Under the pieces are notes generated by a model. That model saw only the letters and a list, made by a program, of their open reading frames with translations. It was not told the DNA's origin and searched no databases. DNA of 64,000 bases. Origin: Massilia kyonggiensis (GTDB taxonomy: Bacteria > Pseudomonadota > Gammaproteobacteria > Burkholderiales > Burkholderiaceae_D). Shown here piece after piece: positions 34,304-43,102 of this stretch (the first letter of the stretch is position 1; each line of letters starts with the position of its first letter). Location: positions 186,001-250,000 of the forward strand of contig NZ_JANUGY010000008.1 of assembly GCF_024756235.1 (NCBI RefSeq). The letters are read 5' to 3'. Made by a program: the position numbers and the translations under genes.

Positions 34304-34966
34304 TCAAAGCACTGCGGCCTCGAGCTTCTTCGACGATACTTCAAGGTACGGTCGCACATGATCTAGCTCGGCATGCCCTAATAAAAGCTGGACAGTTTCT
34401 ACGTCCGCTCCTTGCTGAATCAGTCGCGACGCCATCGTACGGCGACCGCTGTGCAACGATCCGCCCCGAATGCCGGCATCGCGGTACAGCTTCGTGACAT
34501 GAGATTGCAAGCTATCGCAGGCTAGGTAATCGACCTGTTCGCCGGCCCAGTTCATGCGCTTCTTGGTGTTGAGGTGGAACTTATATTCCTTGTGCGTTAG
34601 GATCAGCTTGCTCTCCGGTTCCAGGCCTCAATAGCGGGCAGGATCACCAGTCGTACGCAGGTTCCGCGCTATTCGATAGTCCAGGTATCGTTCAAGCGTC
34701 TCAATGGTCTTCGTGTGGCTCAGGTAGATGCAGCGCTGCCGGCATCCTTTCGTAATCGACGCACGAAGGCTGACTTCGTCACGGAGGGCGCCTGACGGGA
34801 AAAGCACATCTTGAACTTCGATCTGCGCGATCTCGGTCACACGCGTACCGGCCGTTAGGCCCAGCCACAAGACCAGGCAGTCTCGCTCAGGATGCCTGCT
34901 CGTGGCCGCTGTACCGCGGAGGAGGTGACGAATTTGCCCCGGCTGGAGCGTAGTGGCTTGGGCCAT
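34304..34966 (-). pseudogene. Tyrosine recombinase with in-frame TGA
   Basis: From ATG 34966 the frame holds TAGTRVTEIAQI (first catalytic Arg), meets TGA at 34628-34630, and continues in the same frame through GLEPESKLIL..., HSGRRTMASR (His-x-x-Arg), LLLGHAELDHVRPYLEV (His and the Tyr nucleophile). So a full ~220-codon catalytic domain is present but split by one stop (CGA to TGA would explain it). There is no N-terminal arm/core-binding domain, making it a short recombinase. It lies at the upstream edge of the array on the same strand and is the obvious candidate for its past mobility. Confidence 0.75.
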
Positions 34967-35118
34967 GGAACCTCTGAATAAGATGAGTTAGAAATAAATT
35001 CAGAGGGAGAACTGTTCAAGCTCTTTTTCGAGCATACCACGGCATGTTTCCTGTGCTCCTCGGAAAAGCCCATCTGGCAGTTCCCTTATAAGCGGCATCA
35101 GCAATAAAGCGGCACCAG

Positions 35119-35156
35119 CAAAAAAAACAGCGCGCCGCCCGAAGGCAAGCGCGCCG
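35119..35156 (-). terminator. Rho-independent terminator of the Tsx-like gene
   Basis: Minus strand: GCGCGC-TT-GCC, loop TTCG, GGC-G-GCGCGC, followed by TGTTTTTTTT. A stable GC stem and T-run 50 bases after the stop of the outer-membrane gene. Confidence 0.85.
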
Positions 35157-35205
35157 GTGGCAACAACGGGCCGGCACCGCCGTGCCGCCCCGTCCTACTC
35201 GTAAA

Positions 35206-36048
35206 TCAGAAGTGGTACTCCGCCTTGACCATCGGCGTGCTGGCCGAGGCGCCCGGCACGCGCTTGCTGTCGTTGCCGAACTTGTTGTGCCAGTATTGAT
35301 AGGCGACACCGGCGCGGAAGGTCTTCGGCTTGGCGCCCAGCAGCGGGCCCAGGTCGTACAGCAGCTGCATGTCGATGTTCGTTTCCGGCGCCGTCTGGTT
35401 GCCGAATTCGTCCTTGCCCTTGGCGGCGATCCAGTTCGCGAAGCCTTCCCACGACCAGCCCGAGGCGCCGATCGGGAACGCCCACACGGCGCCCAGCATC
35501 GGGTGCGTGTCGTAGCGGTAGCGCGAGACGCTGGTCTGCGTGAATTCGTTGTTCGGCGCGTTGCTCTCCCACAGGCCGTAGATACCCACGTTCAGGAGGC
35601 CAGGCACCTTGAAGGCCAGCGTCGGGCCGACGACCAGCATGCGCTTCTTCGAGTTGTAGCCGGCGTCGTCCTTCGTGTTGGCGTCGAAGCCGAGCGTCAG
35701 GCCCACGTCGCTCACGGGACCATAGGCGAATTCCTTGCCGCTCACCTTGCCCAGCGAGATCGTGTTGCGGTACACGAGGTAGAACTCCTGTGCGCCCGAG
35801 CTGGCGCCCGGCGCCGACGGGTCGGTCTTGTTCGACAACAGCACATCCAGGTTGAAGAAGTTCGTGCCGTAGGCATAACCGCTCACGTGGTTGATGTCGA
35901 TGATGTCCTTGCGGATCTCGTTGGCGTTGAACGGCTCGCGGAAACGGCTGCCGGTGCGGTAGCCGATCGACGTGTCGCTCCATTCCGCGGCCTGGACGGA
36001 CGTTGCCGCGCATGCGCACAGCGCCATGGTCAGGACGGTTTTTTTCAT
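35206..36048 (-). CDS. Tsx-like outer membrane nucleoside channel
   Basis: 280 residues. Signal peptide (MKKTVLTMALCACAATSVQA), then a beta-barrel pattern starting WSDTSIGYRTGSRFREPF and ending in an aromatic C-terminal strand (KAEYHF), as required for outer-membrane assembly. Similar to the OmpK/Tsx nucleoside-specific porins. It overlaps the upstream purine permease gene by four bases, so the pair would move purines across both membranes. Confidence 0.85.
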   Translation of the reverse strand: MKKTVLTMALCACAATSVQAAEWSDTSIGYRTGSRFREPFNANEIRKDIIDINHVSGYAYGTNFFNLDVLLSNKTDPSAPGASSGAQEFYLVYRNTISLGKVSGKEFAYGPVSDVGLTLGFDANTKDDAGYNSKKRMLVVGPTLAFKVPGLLNVGIYGLWESNAPNNEFTQTSVSRYRYDTHPMLGAVWAFPIGASGWSWEGFANWIAAKGKDEFGNQTAPETNIDMQLLYDLGPLLGAKPKTFRAGVAYQYWHNKFGNDSKRVPGASASTPMVKAEYHF

Positions 36049-37574
36049 GCTTTGCTCCCTTGGGCGATAGGTGGGTGGTTGTTGGTGGCGCCCGCGTCTC
36101 CGTGATTCTCGGCAGGGATGTCGCGGGTACCGTTGAAGAAGAGGTTCAGTGCGACCGCGGCGACGGCGGTCAGCAGGATGCCCGACTCCAGCAACGGATG
36201 CAGGCTGTGGGCCATCTGTTGGGCCCAGCGTGGTGCCACCAGCGGGATCAGGCCGAAGCCGATCGACAGGGCGACAATATACAGGTTGTAGCGGTTGTTC
36301 CGGAAGTCCACGCGCGTCAGGATGCGGATGCCCGCCGCAGCCACCATGCCGAACATGACGAGCCCCGCGCCGCCCAGCACGAACTGGGGGATCGCTTCCA
36401 CGAGCGCCGCCATCTTCGGCAGCATGCCCAGCACGATCATGATGCAGCCGCCGGCCACGCACACCCAGCGGCTCTTGACGCCCGTGACGGCGACGAGGCC
36501 CACGTTCTGCGAGAAGCTCGTGTGCGGGAAGGTGTTCAGCAGGCCGCCGATCAGGGTGCCCAGGCCGTCCGTGCGCAGGCCGGCGGCGAGCTGTTTCCGG
36601 TCCACGTCCTTGCCCGTCAGTTCCGACAGCGCGAGGAACATGCCGGCCGACTCGATCATCACGACGATCATGACGACGGCGAACGTGACGATCATGACGA
36701 GGTCGAACGTGGGCGTGCCGAACGCCAGCGGCGTCACGAGCTGGAACCACGCGGCCTTGCCCACCTTGTCGAAGTTCATCTCGCCCAGCGCGAACGTCAC
36801 GACGCAGCCGGCCACGATGCCCAGCAGGACGGAGATGTTGGCCAGGAAGCCGCGGCAGAACCGCACGAGGCACAGCACGACGGCCAGCACGAATGCGGCG
36901 ATGCCCAGGTGGTCCAGCGCGCCGTAGTTCGGGTTCGGCGTCATCGGCACGGGACCGGCCAGCTTCAGCGCGGGCGCTTCGGCTCCCGGCGGCAGCGCGG
37001 CCGCCGCCTGCGCGGCGCTGGCGCGCGCCGCATCGACCATCGCGGCCAGCTTCACCGTGTCGACGCTCTGCGCCGTGCTTTCCGGACCGCCCATCGCCCA
37101 GCCCACGCCAACGCGCATCAAGGTCACGCCGATGATCAGGATGATGGTGCCCGTGACGACGGGCGGGAAGAACCGCAGCAACCGGCTCATCAGGGGCGCG
37201 AGCAGCAGCGCCACGGCACCGGCGCCGATGCCGGCACCGAAGATCGCGCGGGCCCCGTCGACGCCGGGGACCGCGTTCGCGATGGCGACCATCGGACCGA
37301 CGGCCGCGAAGGTCACGCCCATCATCACGGGCAGGCGGATGCCGAACCACGATGTCAGGCCAAGGGATTGAATGAGTGTCACGATCCCGCAGCAGAACAG
37401 GTCGGCCGAGATCAGCATGCTGACCTGTTCGGGAGGAAGTTTCAGTGCGCGTCCCACGATGAGGGGGACGGCGATGGCGCCGGCGTACATGACGAGGACG
37501 TGCTGCAACCCGAGCGCACCGAGGCGCGCGAGCGGCAGCCGTTCGTCCACCGGGTGGCGGGACGGCTGGTTCAT
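36045..37574 (-). CDS. NCS2 purine/urate permease
   Basis: 509 residues, 12-14 membrane helices. NCS2 family features: LGLQHVLVMYAGAIAVPLIVG near the start, the SADLFCCGIVTLIQ helix, and the NTFPHTSFSQNVGL motif (helix 10 signature QNxGxxxxT/V region). A long Ala-rich loop (~165-215) is unusual. Location next to urate oxidase and 5-hydroxyisourate hydrolase points to urate or xanthine as substrate. Confidence 0.9.
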   Translation of the reverse strand: MNQPSRHPVDERLPLARLGALGLQHVLVMYAGAIAVPLIVGRALKLPPEQVSMLISADLFCCGIVTLIQSLGLTSWFGIRLPVMMGVTFAAVGPMVAIANAVPGVDGARAIFGAGIGAGAVALLLAPLMSRLLRFFPPVVTGTIILIIGVTLMRVGVGWAMGGPESTAQSVDTVKLAAMVDAARASAAQAAAALPPGAEAPALKLAGPVPMTPNPNYGALDHLGIAAFVLAVVLCLVRFCRGFLANISVLLGIVAGCVVTFALGEMNFDKVGKAAWFQLVTPLAFGTPTFDLVMIVTFAVVMIVVMIESAGMFLALSELTGKDVDRKQLAAGLRTDGLGTLIGGLLNTFPHTSFSQNVGLVAVTGVKSRWVCVAGGCIMIVLGMLPKMAALVEAIPQFVLGGAGLVMFGMVAAAGIRILTRVDFRNNRYNLYIVALSIGFGLIPLVAPRWAQQMAHSLHPLLESGILLTAVAAVALNLFFNGTRDIPAENHGDAGATNNHPPIAQGSKA

Positions 37575-37701
37575 GCTTGTCTCCTAAATGTTTTTATGAA
37601 CAACAAACAGCATGCCGCCCGCCACGCGCCGGCCATCTGGGCCGGGCGCGCGAGCGTGTCCGCCGGCCCGCTGTGTGGGCCGGCGGACAGGGTACAACGG
37701 G

Positions 37702-38946
37702 TCAGTTGACGGGGGCGCCCTCTTCGTACCAGCGCTTGATGAGATTGCGCTCATCCGGCGTGATCTGGGTGGCGTTATTCAGGGGCATCTGCTTGGTCAC
37801 GACGGCCTGCTGGTACATCTGCTGGGCGTGACGCTTGATCGCATCCGGCGAATCGAACGAAATGCCCTTGCTCGGCATGGCGGCCGAGTGGCACATCGCG
37901 CAGCGCTGGGCAACGACGCCTTTCACCTGGTCGAAGCTGACGTTCTGCGCGCTGGCGCCGGCGGCTGCGGCACTGTTCACCGGCGCGCTTGACGCAATGA
38001 CCGGCAGGTCGGCTTCGGGTTTCGGGGTCAGGTAGACGACGAGACCCAGCATGGCGGCCACGCCGAAGCCGGCGAACTCCCACGGCACGCGCTTGCCGTG
38101 CACCAGCGCCTTGTGGCGGGCGACGAAGCTCTGGCGGATCAGGGCGCCGGTCAGCATCATGAGGACCAGCACGACCCAGTTGTGCTCACCCGAGTACAGC
38201 CAGCCGTAGTGGTTGGACAGCATGGCGAACAGCACCGGCAGCGTGAAATACGTGTTGTGGACGCTGCGCTGCTTGGCGCGCCAGCCGTAGATCGGGTCGA
38301 CGGGCTGGCCGGCCTTCAGTTGGGCGACGACCTTGCGCTGGCCCGGGATGATCCAGAAGAACACGTTGGCGCTCATCGACGTGGCCAGCATGGCGCCGAC
38401 CAGCAGGAAGGCGGCACGGCCGGCGTACAGCTGGCACGCGAGCCACGATGCGAACACGACGAACGCAAAGATGATCGCGCCGACGATGGCGTCGCCGTTC
38501 TTCCTGCGGCCGAACGTGCGGCAGATCGTGTCGTACACGAGCCAGAACGCGACGAGGAAGCCCAGCGCGGTACCGACGGCGGCGCCGGCCGTCCAGTCGT
38601 GCACCTGCTTGTCGACCATGAAGGTGCCGGCATTGAACAGATACAGTACGGTAAACAGGCCGAAACCGGACAGCCACGTGGCGTAGCTCTCCCAATAGAA
38701 CCAGTGCAGGCCCTCGGGCATCTGTTTCGGGGCGACGAGGTATTTCTGCGGGTGGTAGAAGCCGCCGCCGTGCACGGCCCACAGTTCGCCGTCGACGCCT
38801 TTTTCGACGAGGTCGGGCGCCGTCGGCTTGGTCAGCGAGTTATCGAGGAAGACGAAGTAGAACGATGCGCCGATCCAGGCGATCGCGGTGATGACGTGGG
38901 TCCAGCGCAACAGCAAATTCACCCAGTCGAGCAAATAGGATTCCAT
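37702..38946 (-). CDS. puuD: Urate oxidase PuuD (membrane, cytochrome c-fused)
   Basis: 414 residues. Eight or so N-terminal membrane helices with conserved His pairs (LRWTHVITAIAWIG, VHNTYFTLPVLFAM) and a C-terminal cytochrome c domain with CAMCH near residue 349. This is the membrane-bound PuuD type that oxidises urate to 5-hydroxyisourate and passes electrons to the respiratory chain, unlike soluble uricase. ATG 38946 is preferred. A GntR-type operator-like site lies ~150 bases upstream. Confidence 0.93.
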   Translation of the reverse strand: MESYLLDWVNLLLRWTHVITAIAWIGASFYFVFLDNSLTKPTAPDLVEKGVDGELWAVHGGGFYHPQKYLVAPKQMPEGLHWFYWESYATWLSGFGLFTVLYLFNAGTFMVDKQVHDWTAGAAVGTALGFLVAFWLVYDTICRTFGRRKNGDAIVGAIIFAFVVFASWLACQLYAGRAAFLLVGAMLATSMSANVFFWIIPGQRKVVAQLKAGQPVDPIYGWRAKQRSVHNTYFTLPVLFAMLSNHYGWLYSGEHNWVVLVLMMLTGALIRQSFVARHKALVHGKRVPWEFAGFGVAAMLGLVVYLTPKPEADLPVIASSAPVNSAAAAGASAQNVSFDQVKGVVAQRCAMCHSAAMPSKGISFDSPDAIKRHAQQMYQQAVVTKQMPLNNATQITPDERNLIKRWYEEGAPVN

Positions 38947-39093
38947 GAGAGCCTCAAAAACAAAGGAAGCATGGCGCAAACGGCGCACCAGGCTGTCCCA
39001 TCACCACAGCGGGCTCTGTGAGGGGCAAATCATCGCAACCACCGGCGAGGGGCTGGGCCCTGCTGCCGATGCGCTCCGCGGCGACACAACAAC

Positions 39094-39101
39094 TGTATAC
39101 G
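39094..39101. promoter_or_regulatory. GntR-type operator half-site upstream of puuD
   Basis: TGTATACG in an AT-rich stretch between uraH and puuD; matches the core TGTATACA of the perfect palindrome upstream of the GntR gene at seven of eight positions. Confidence 0.5.
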
Positions 39102-39150
39102 ATCTTTTTGAAAAAAGGTACGACTTTATGAGAAAAACAACACGCCGTGC

Positions 39151-39510
39151 TTACGAGCCACGGTAAGTGGAATACGACCACGGGCTGACGAGCAGCGGCA
39201 CGTGGTAATGGCCGGCCGCGTCGGCGATGCCGAATTCGAGCGGCACGACGTCGAGGAAGGCCGGCTCGGGCAGGTCCACGCCCTTCCCGCGGAAGTATGC
39301 CGCCACGCTGAACGTGAGGCGGTAACGGCCGACCGCTATCGTCTCCGCGTTCAGCAGCGGACCGCCGTCGTTGCGGCCGTCGTTATTCAAGGTGAGCGTC
39401 TTGATCGTGCGCGCGCTGCCGTCGGCGGCGATCGCTTCCAGAGTGACGCGCATGCCGGCGGCGGGGCAGCCGTTCATCGTATCGAGCACGTGGGTGCTGA
39501 GGTGTCCCAT
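39151..39510 (-). CDS. uraH: 5-hydroxyisourate hydrolase
   Basis: 119 residues, transthyretin-like fold. N-terminal STHVLDTMNGCPAAGM with the catalytic His, and the diagnostic C-terminal YRGS tetrapeptide. Converts 5-hydroxyisourate (PuuD product) to OHCU. ATG 39510 follows AAAGGAAATGAG. Confidence 0.95.
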   Translation of the reverse strand: MGHLSTHVLDTMNGCPAAGMRVTLEAIAADGSARTIKTLTLNNDGRNDGGPLLNAETIAVGRYRLTFSVAAYFRGKGVDLPEPAFLDVVPLEFGIADAAGHYHVPLLVSPWSYSTYRGS

Positions 39511-39544
39511 CTCATTTCCTTTCTTGTTGATGTAGGTAAAAAAT

Positions 39545-39589
39545 TGCATACACTTTGTGTTTTCTTTTTTTCGAAAAGTGTATACACTT
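39545..39589. promoter_or_regulatory. Operator region between uraH and the GntR regulator
   Basis: Contains a perfect 14-bp palindrome AAGTGTATACACTT (39576-39589) and an imperfect copy TGCATACA (39545-39552). The spacing and symmetry suit a dimeric FadR-type GntR protein; the adjacent divergent regulator gene is the natural ligand. The site would control both uraH and the regulator itself. Confidence 0.7.
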
Positions 39590-39626
39590 CAGGCACGATG
39601 TCAATCACTTATTGTCCCGAGCGACC

Positions 39627-40361
39627 ATGAACCGAGCCCGCCAACCCCTGAAGATCGTCCCGCTGACCAGCGATATCCATGATACGCCGGCGTCCGCCCC
39701 GTCCGGCAGCGCCACGCAGCGCATCGTGGACTCCATCACCACCGCGATCGCCGAGCGCCGCCTGATGCCGGGCACCAAACTGTCCGAGCAGAAGATCGGC
39801 GACATCTTCAAGGTGTCGCGCACCGTCGTGCGCCAGGCGTTCAACCAGCTGTCGCGCGACCGCCTCGTCGTGCTGGAACCGGCGCGCGGCGCCTTTGTCG
39901 CCACGCCCACGGCCGAGGAAGCGAACGACGTGTTCGAAGTGCGCGCCATCCTCGAGACGGCCGTCACGAAGCAGCTGTGCGCGACGATCACGGACGCCCA
40001 GATCACGCAGCTGCGCGAACACCTGGAGCTGGAACGCGCGGCCGTCAACAACGCCGAGGTGCCGGGCCGGACCCGCCTGCTGGGCGATTTCCACCTCGTG
40101 CTGGCGCAGATGCTCGGCAACCAGGTGCTCGTACAGATGCTGTCCGAGCTGCTGACGCGCTCCTCGCTGATCGCGCTGATGCGCCAGTCGTCGCAGTCGG
40201 CCGAAGAATCCCTCGATGAGCACGTTGCCATCGTCGACGCCTTCGAAAAGCGCGACGTCAAGGCGGCCGTGCGCCTCGTCTCCAAACACCTGGCCAACGT
40301 CCAGCACAACCTGCACCTCGATCCGCAGCGCGTGGATCTGGCCGACATCCTTCACCCGTGA
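39627..40361 (+). CDS. GntR/FadR-family regulator of purine catabolism
   Basis: 244 residues. Winged helix N-terminal domain (ITTAIAERRLMPGTKLSEQKI...VSRTVVRQAFNQL) and an all-helical FCD ligand domain (ERAAVNN, HLVLAQM...; DEHVAIVDAF metal/ligand His region). Divergent from uraH-puuD and directly upstream of puuE, so it probably responds to a urate-pathway intermediate. Palindromic operators in its promoter support autoregulation. Confidence 0.88.
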   Translation: MNRARQPLKIVPLTSDIHDTPASAPSGSATQRIVDSITTAIAERRLMPGTKLSEQKIGDIFKVSRTVVRQAFNQLSRDRLVVLEPARGAFVATPTAEEANDVFEVRAILETAVTKQLCATITDAQITQLREHLELERAAVNNAEVPGRTRLLGDFHLVLAQMLGNQVLVQMLSELLTRSSLIALMRQSSQSAEESLDEHVAIVDAFEKRDVKAAVRLVSKHLANVQHNLHLDPQRVDLADILHP

Positions 40362-40378
40362 GAAAAGAACTAGCCACC

Positions 40379-41323
40379 ATGACCCAGCACTATCCACGTG
40401 ACCTCGCCGGCTACGGCCGCGAGCAGCCGTACGCCGACTGGCCGGGCCGCGCCCGCGTCGCCGTGCAGTTCGTCCTGAATTACGAAGAAGGCGGCGAGAA
40501 CAGCGTGCTGCACGGCGACGCCGGCAGCGAGCAATTCCTGTCCGAGATGTTCAACCCGGCGTCCTTCCCGGCCCGCCACCTGTCGATGGAAAGCATCTAC
40601 GAATACGGCTCGCGCGTGGGCGTGTGGCGCATCCTGCGCGAATTCGAAAAGCGCGGCCTGCCGCTGACGATCTTCGGCGTCGGCATGGCCCTCGAGCGCA
40701 GCCCGGACGTGACGGCCGCGTTCAAGGAACTGGGCCACGAGATCGCGTGCCACGGCCACCGCTGGATCAGCTACCAGAACGTCGACGAAGCGACGGAACG
40801 CGCCGATATGGCGCGCGGCATGGAAGCCATCGAACGCCTGACGGGCGAGCGCGCGCTCGGCTGGTACACGGGCCGCGACAGCCCGAACACGCGCCGCCTC
40901 GTCGCGGACTATGGCGGCTTCGAATACGACAGCGACTACTACGGCGACGACCTGCCGTTCTGGCTGAAAGTGCGCAAGACCGACGGCACGCAGGCCCCGC
41001 AACTGGTCGTTCCGTACACGCTGGACGCGAACGACATGCGCTTCGCCCTGCCCCAGGGTTTCTCGCATGGCGACCCGTTCCTCGCGTACCTGCGCGACGC
41101 GTTCGACGTGCACTACCAGGAAGGCGGCGAGCGCCCGTCCATTCTCAGCATCGGCATGCACTGCCGCCTGCTGGGCCGCCCGGGACGATTCCGCGCGCTG
41201 CAGCGCTTCCTGGACTACATCGAACAGCACGACCGCGTGTGGGTCACGCGCCGCATCGACATCGCGCGCCACTGGAAGAGCGTGCATCCCTACAACCCCG
41301 ACACCGCATTCGCGTGGGAGTAA
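40379..41323 (+). CDS. puuE: Allantoinase PuuE
   Basis: 314 residues, polysaccharide-deacetylase (CE4) fold rather than the amidohydrolase-type AllB. Signatures YPRDLAGYGREQP, GHEIACHGHRW (metal His) and WYTGRDSPNTRRL are typical of PuuE. Hydrolyses allantoin to allantoate. Six bases separate it from the next gene. Confidence 0.94.
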   Translation: MTQHYPRDLAGYGREQPYADWPGRARVAVQFVLNYEEGGENSVLHGDAGSEQFLSEMFNPASFPARHLSMESIYEYGSRVGVWRILREFEKRGLPLTIFGVGMALERSPDVTAAFKELGHEIACHGHRWISYQNVDEATERADMARGMEAIERLTGERALGWYTGRDSPNTRRLVADYGGFEYDSDYYGDDLPFWLKVRKTDGTQAPQLVVPYTLDANDMRFALPQGFSHGDPFLAYLRDAFDVHYQEGGERPSILSIGMHCRLLGRPGRFRALQRFLDYIEQHDRVWVTRRIDIARHWKSVHPYNPDTAFAWE

Positions 41324-41328
41324 TCACA

Positions 41329-43101
41329 ATGTTAACCCTGGAGACACTCAATGCCGCCGACGAAGCGGGCTTCACCGCCCTGCTGGACGGCGTCTACGAA
41401 CACTCGCCCTGGATCGCGGCCCGCGCCTGGGCCAAGCGCCCGTTCACGACGCTGGCGCAACTGAAGCGCGGCCTCGTCGAAGCCGTGCGCGCCGCGTCGC
41501 GTGAAGAACAACTGGGCCTGATCCGCGCCCACCCGGAGCTCGCCGGCAAGGCCATGGTCAGCAAGACGCTGACGGCCGAATCGACGAATGAACAGAACAA
41601 GGCCGGCCTGACGAATTGCACGCCGGAGGAATTCGCGACCATCCAGAAGCTCAACGCCGACTACAACGCCAAGTTCGGCTTCCCGTTCATCCTCGCCGTG
41701 CGTGGCCCGCGTGGCCAGGGGCTGCCGAAGGCCGAGATCATCGCCACGTTCGCGCGCCGCCTGGCCAATGGCACGGACTTCGAATTCGCGGAAGCACTGC
41801 GCAACATCCACCGCATCGCCGAGATCCGCCTGGACGACAAGTTCGACCAGCACCCGACCCTGGGCAACCTCGTGTGGGACTGGCACGAGCAGCTGGCCGC
41901 GCACAGCGAACCCGGTTACGCCGAGCGCGGAGAACTGTGCGTGACGTACCTGACGGATGCGCACCGCGCGGCCGCCGCCCAACTGGCGACGTGGATGCGC
42001 GAAGACTGCGGCTTCGACGACGTCGCCATCGACGCGGTCGGCAACGTGGTCGGCATTTATCATGGTGCCGATCCGTCCGCGCAGCGCCTGCTGACCGGTT
42101 CGCACTACGACACCGTGCGCAACGGGGGCAAGTACGACGGCCGGCTGGGCATCCTCGTACCGATGGCCTGCGTGCGCGAACTGCACCGCCAGGGCAAGCG
42201 CCTCTCGTACGGCATCGAGGTCGTCGGCTTCGCGGAAGAGGAAGGCCAGCGTTATAAAGCCGTGTTCCTCGGGTCGGGCGCGCTGTGCGGCGGGTTCGAC
42301 ACGAACTGGCTCGACCAACAGGATGCGAACGGCATCACGATGCGCGAGGCCATCGCGCACGCGGGCCTGAACGTGGACGACATCGCGGCGCTGAAGCGCG
42401 ATCCGTCGAAGTATCTCGGCTTCGTCGAGACGCACATCGAACAAGGTCCGGTGCTGAACGACCTCGACCTCCCTCTGGGCGTCGTCACGTCGATCAACGG
42501 CAGCGTGCGTTTCGTCGGCGAGATCGTCGGCGTCGCCAGCCATGCGGGCACCACGCCGATGACGATGCGCCGCGATGCCGCCGCAGCCGCTGCGGAACTG
42601 GTACTGTTCGCCGAGAAGCGCGGCGCTGCCGTGCCGGACCTCGTCGCCACCGTGGGCATGCTGGAGGTGCCGAACGGCTCGATCAACGTCGTGCCGGGCC
42701 GCTGCCGCTTCTCGCTGGACGTGCGCGCCACGACCAATGACGTGCGCGATGCCGCCGCCAGCGACATCCTGGCCGAACTGGCCGCGATCTGCGCCCGTCG
42801 CGGCCTGCAGTTCTCGCTGGAAGAAACGATGCGCGCCGCCGCCGCGCCCTGCGCGGCCGAATGGCGCCAGCGCTGGGAACGCGCCGTCGAGACGCTGGGC
42901 CTGCCCGTGTTCCGCATGCCCAGCGGCGCCGGCCACGACGCGATGAAGATCCACGACATCCTGCCGCAGGCCATGCTGTTCCTGCGCGGGCTGAACGCCG
43001 GCATCAGCCACAACCCGCTCGAATCCATCACCAACGACGACACCGAACTGTGCGTCCGGGCTTTCCAAACCCTTCTCGACCAACTCGCCACGGAATTCTG
43101 A
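41329..43101 (+). CDS. UraD (OHCU decarboxylase) - AllC (allantoate amidohydrolase) fusion
   Basis: 590 residues. Residues 1-~165 are UraD: HPELAGK at 68-74 with catalytic His, STNEQNKAGL, and the C-terminal helices ending LRNIHRIAEIRLDDKF. Residues ~180-590 are an M20-type allantoate amidohydrolase: GSHYDTVRNGGKYDGRLG near 257, EEEGQRY near 302, SGAGHDAM near the end. ATG 41329 starts MLTLETLNAADEAGF; a longer frame upstream is a shadow. One polypeptide thus carries steps before and after PuuE. Confidence 0.92.
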   Translation: MLTLETLNAADEAGFTALLDGVYEHSPWIAARAWAKRPFTTLAQLKRGLVEAVRAASREEQLGLIRAHPELAGKAMVSKTLTAESTNEQNKAGLTNCTPEEFATIQKLNADYNAKFGFPFILAVRGPRGQGLPKAEIIATFARRLANGTDFEFAEALRNIHRIAEIRLDDKFDQHPTLGNLVWDWHEQLAAHSEPGYAERGELCVTYLTDAHRAAAAQLATWMREDCGFDDVAIDAVGNVVGIYHGADPSAQRLLTGSHYDTVRNGGKYDGRLGILVPMACVRELHRQGKRLSYGIEVVGFAEEEGQRYKAVFLGSGALCGGFDTNWLDQQDANGITMREAIAHAGLNVDDIAALKRDPSKYLGFVETHIEQGPVLNDLDLPLGVVTSINGSVRFVGEIVGVASHAGTTPMTMRRDAAAAAAELVLFAEKRGAAVPDLVATVGMLEVPNGSINVVPGRCRFSLDVRATTNDVRDAAASDILAELAAICARRGLQFSLEETMRAAAAPCAAEWRQRWERAVETLGLPVFRMPSGAGHDAMKIHDILPQAMLFLRGLNAGISHNPLESITNDDTELCVRAFQTLLDQLATEF

Positions 43102-43102
43102 C

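Noticed and set aside
35060..35075. CGGAAAAG on the plus strand just upstream of the recombinase remnant, as an inverted partner of the array motif
   Set aside because: Single short match in opposite orientation; could be chance. It lies inside no gene and has no flanking similarity to the junctions.
36003..37709. 568-codon plus-strand frame opposite the NCS2 permease
   Set aside because: His/Arg/Gln-rich complement of membrane-helix codons; no ribosome site and no domain.
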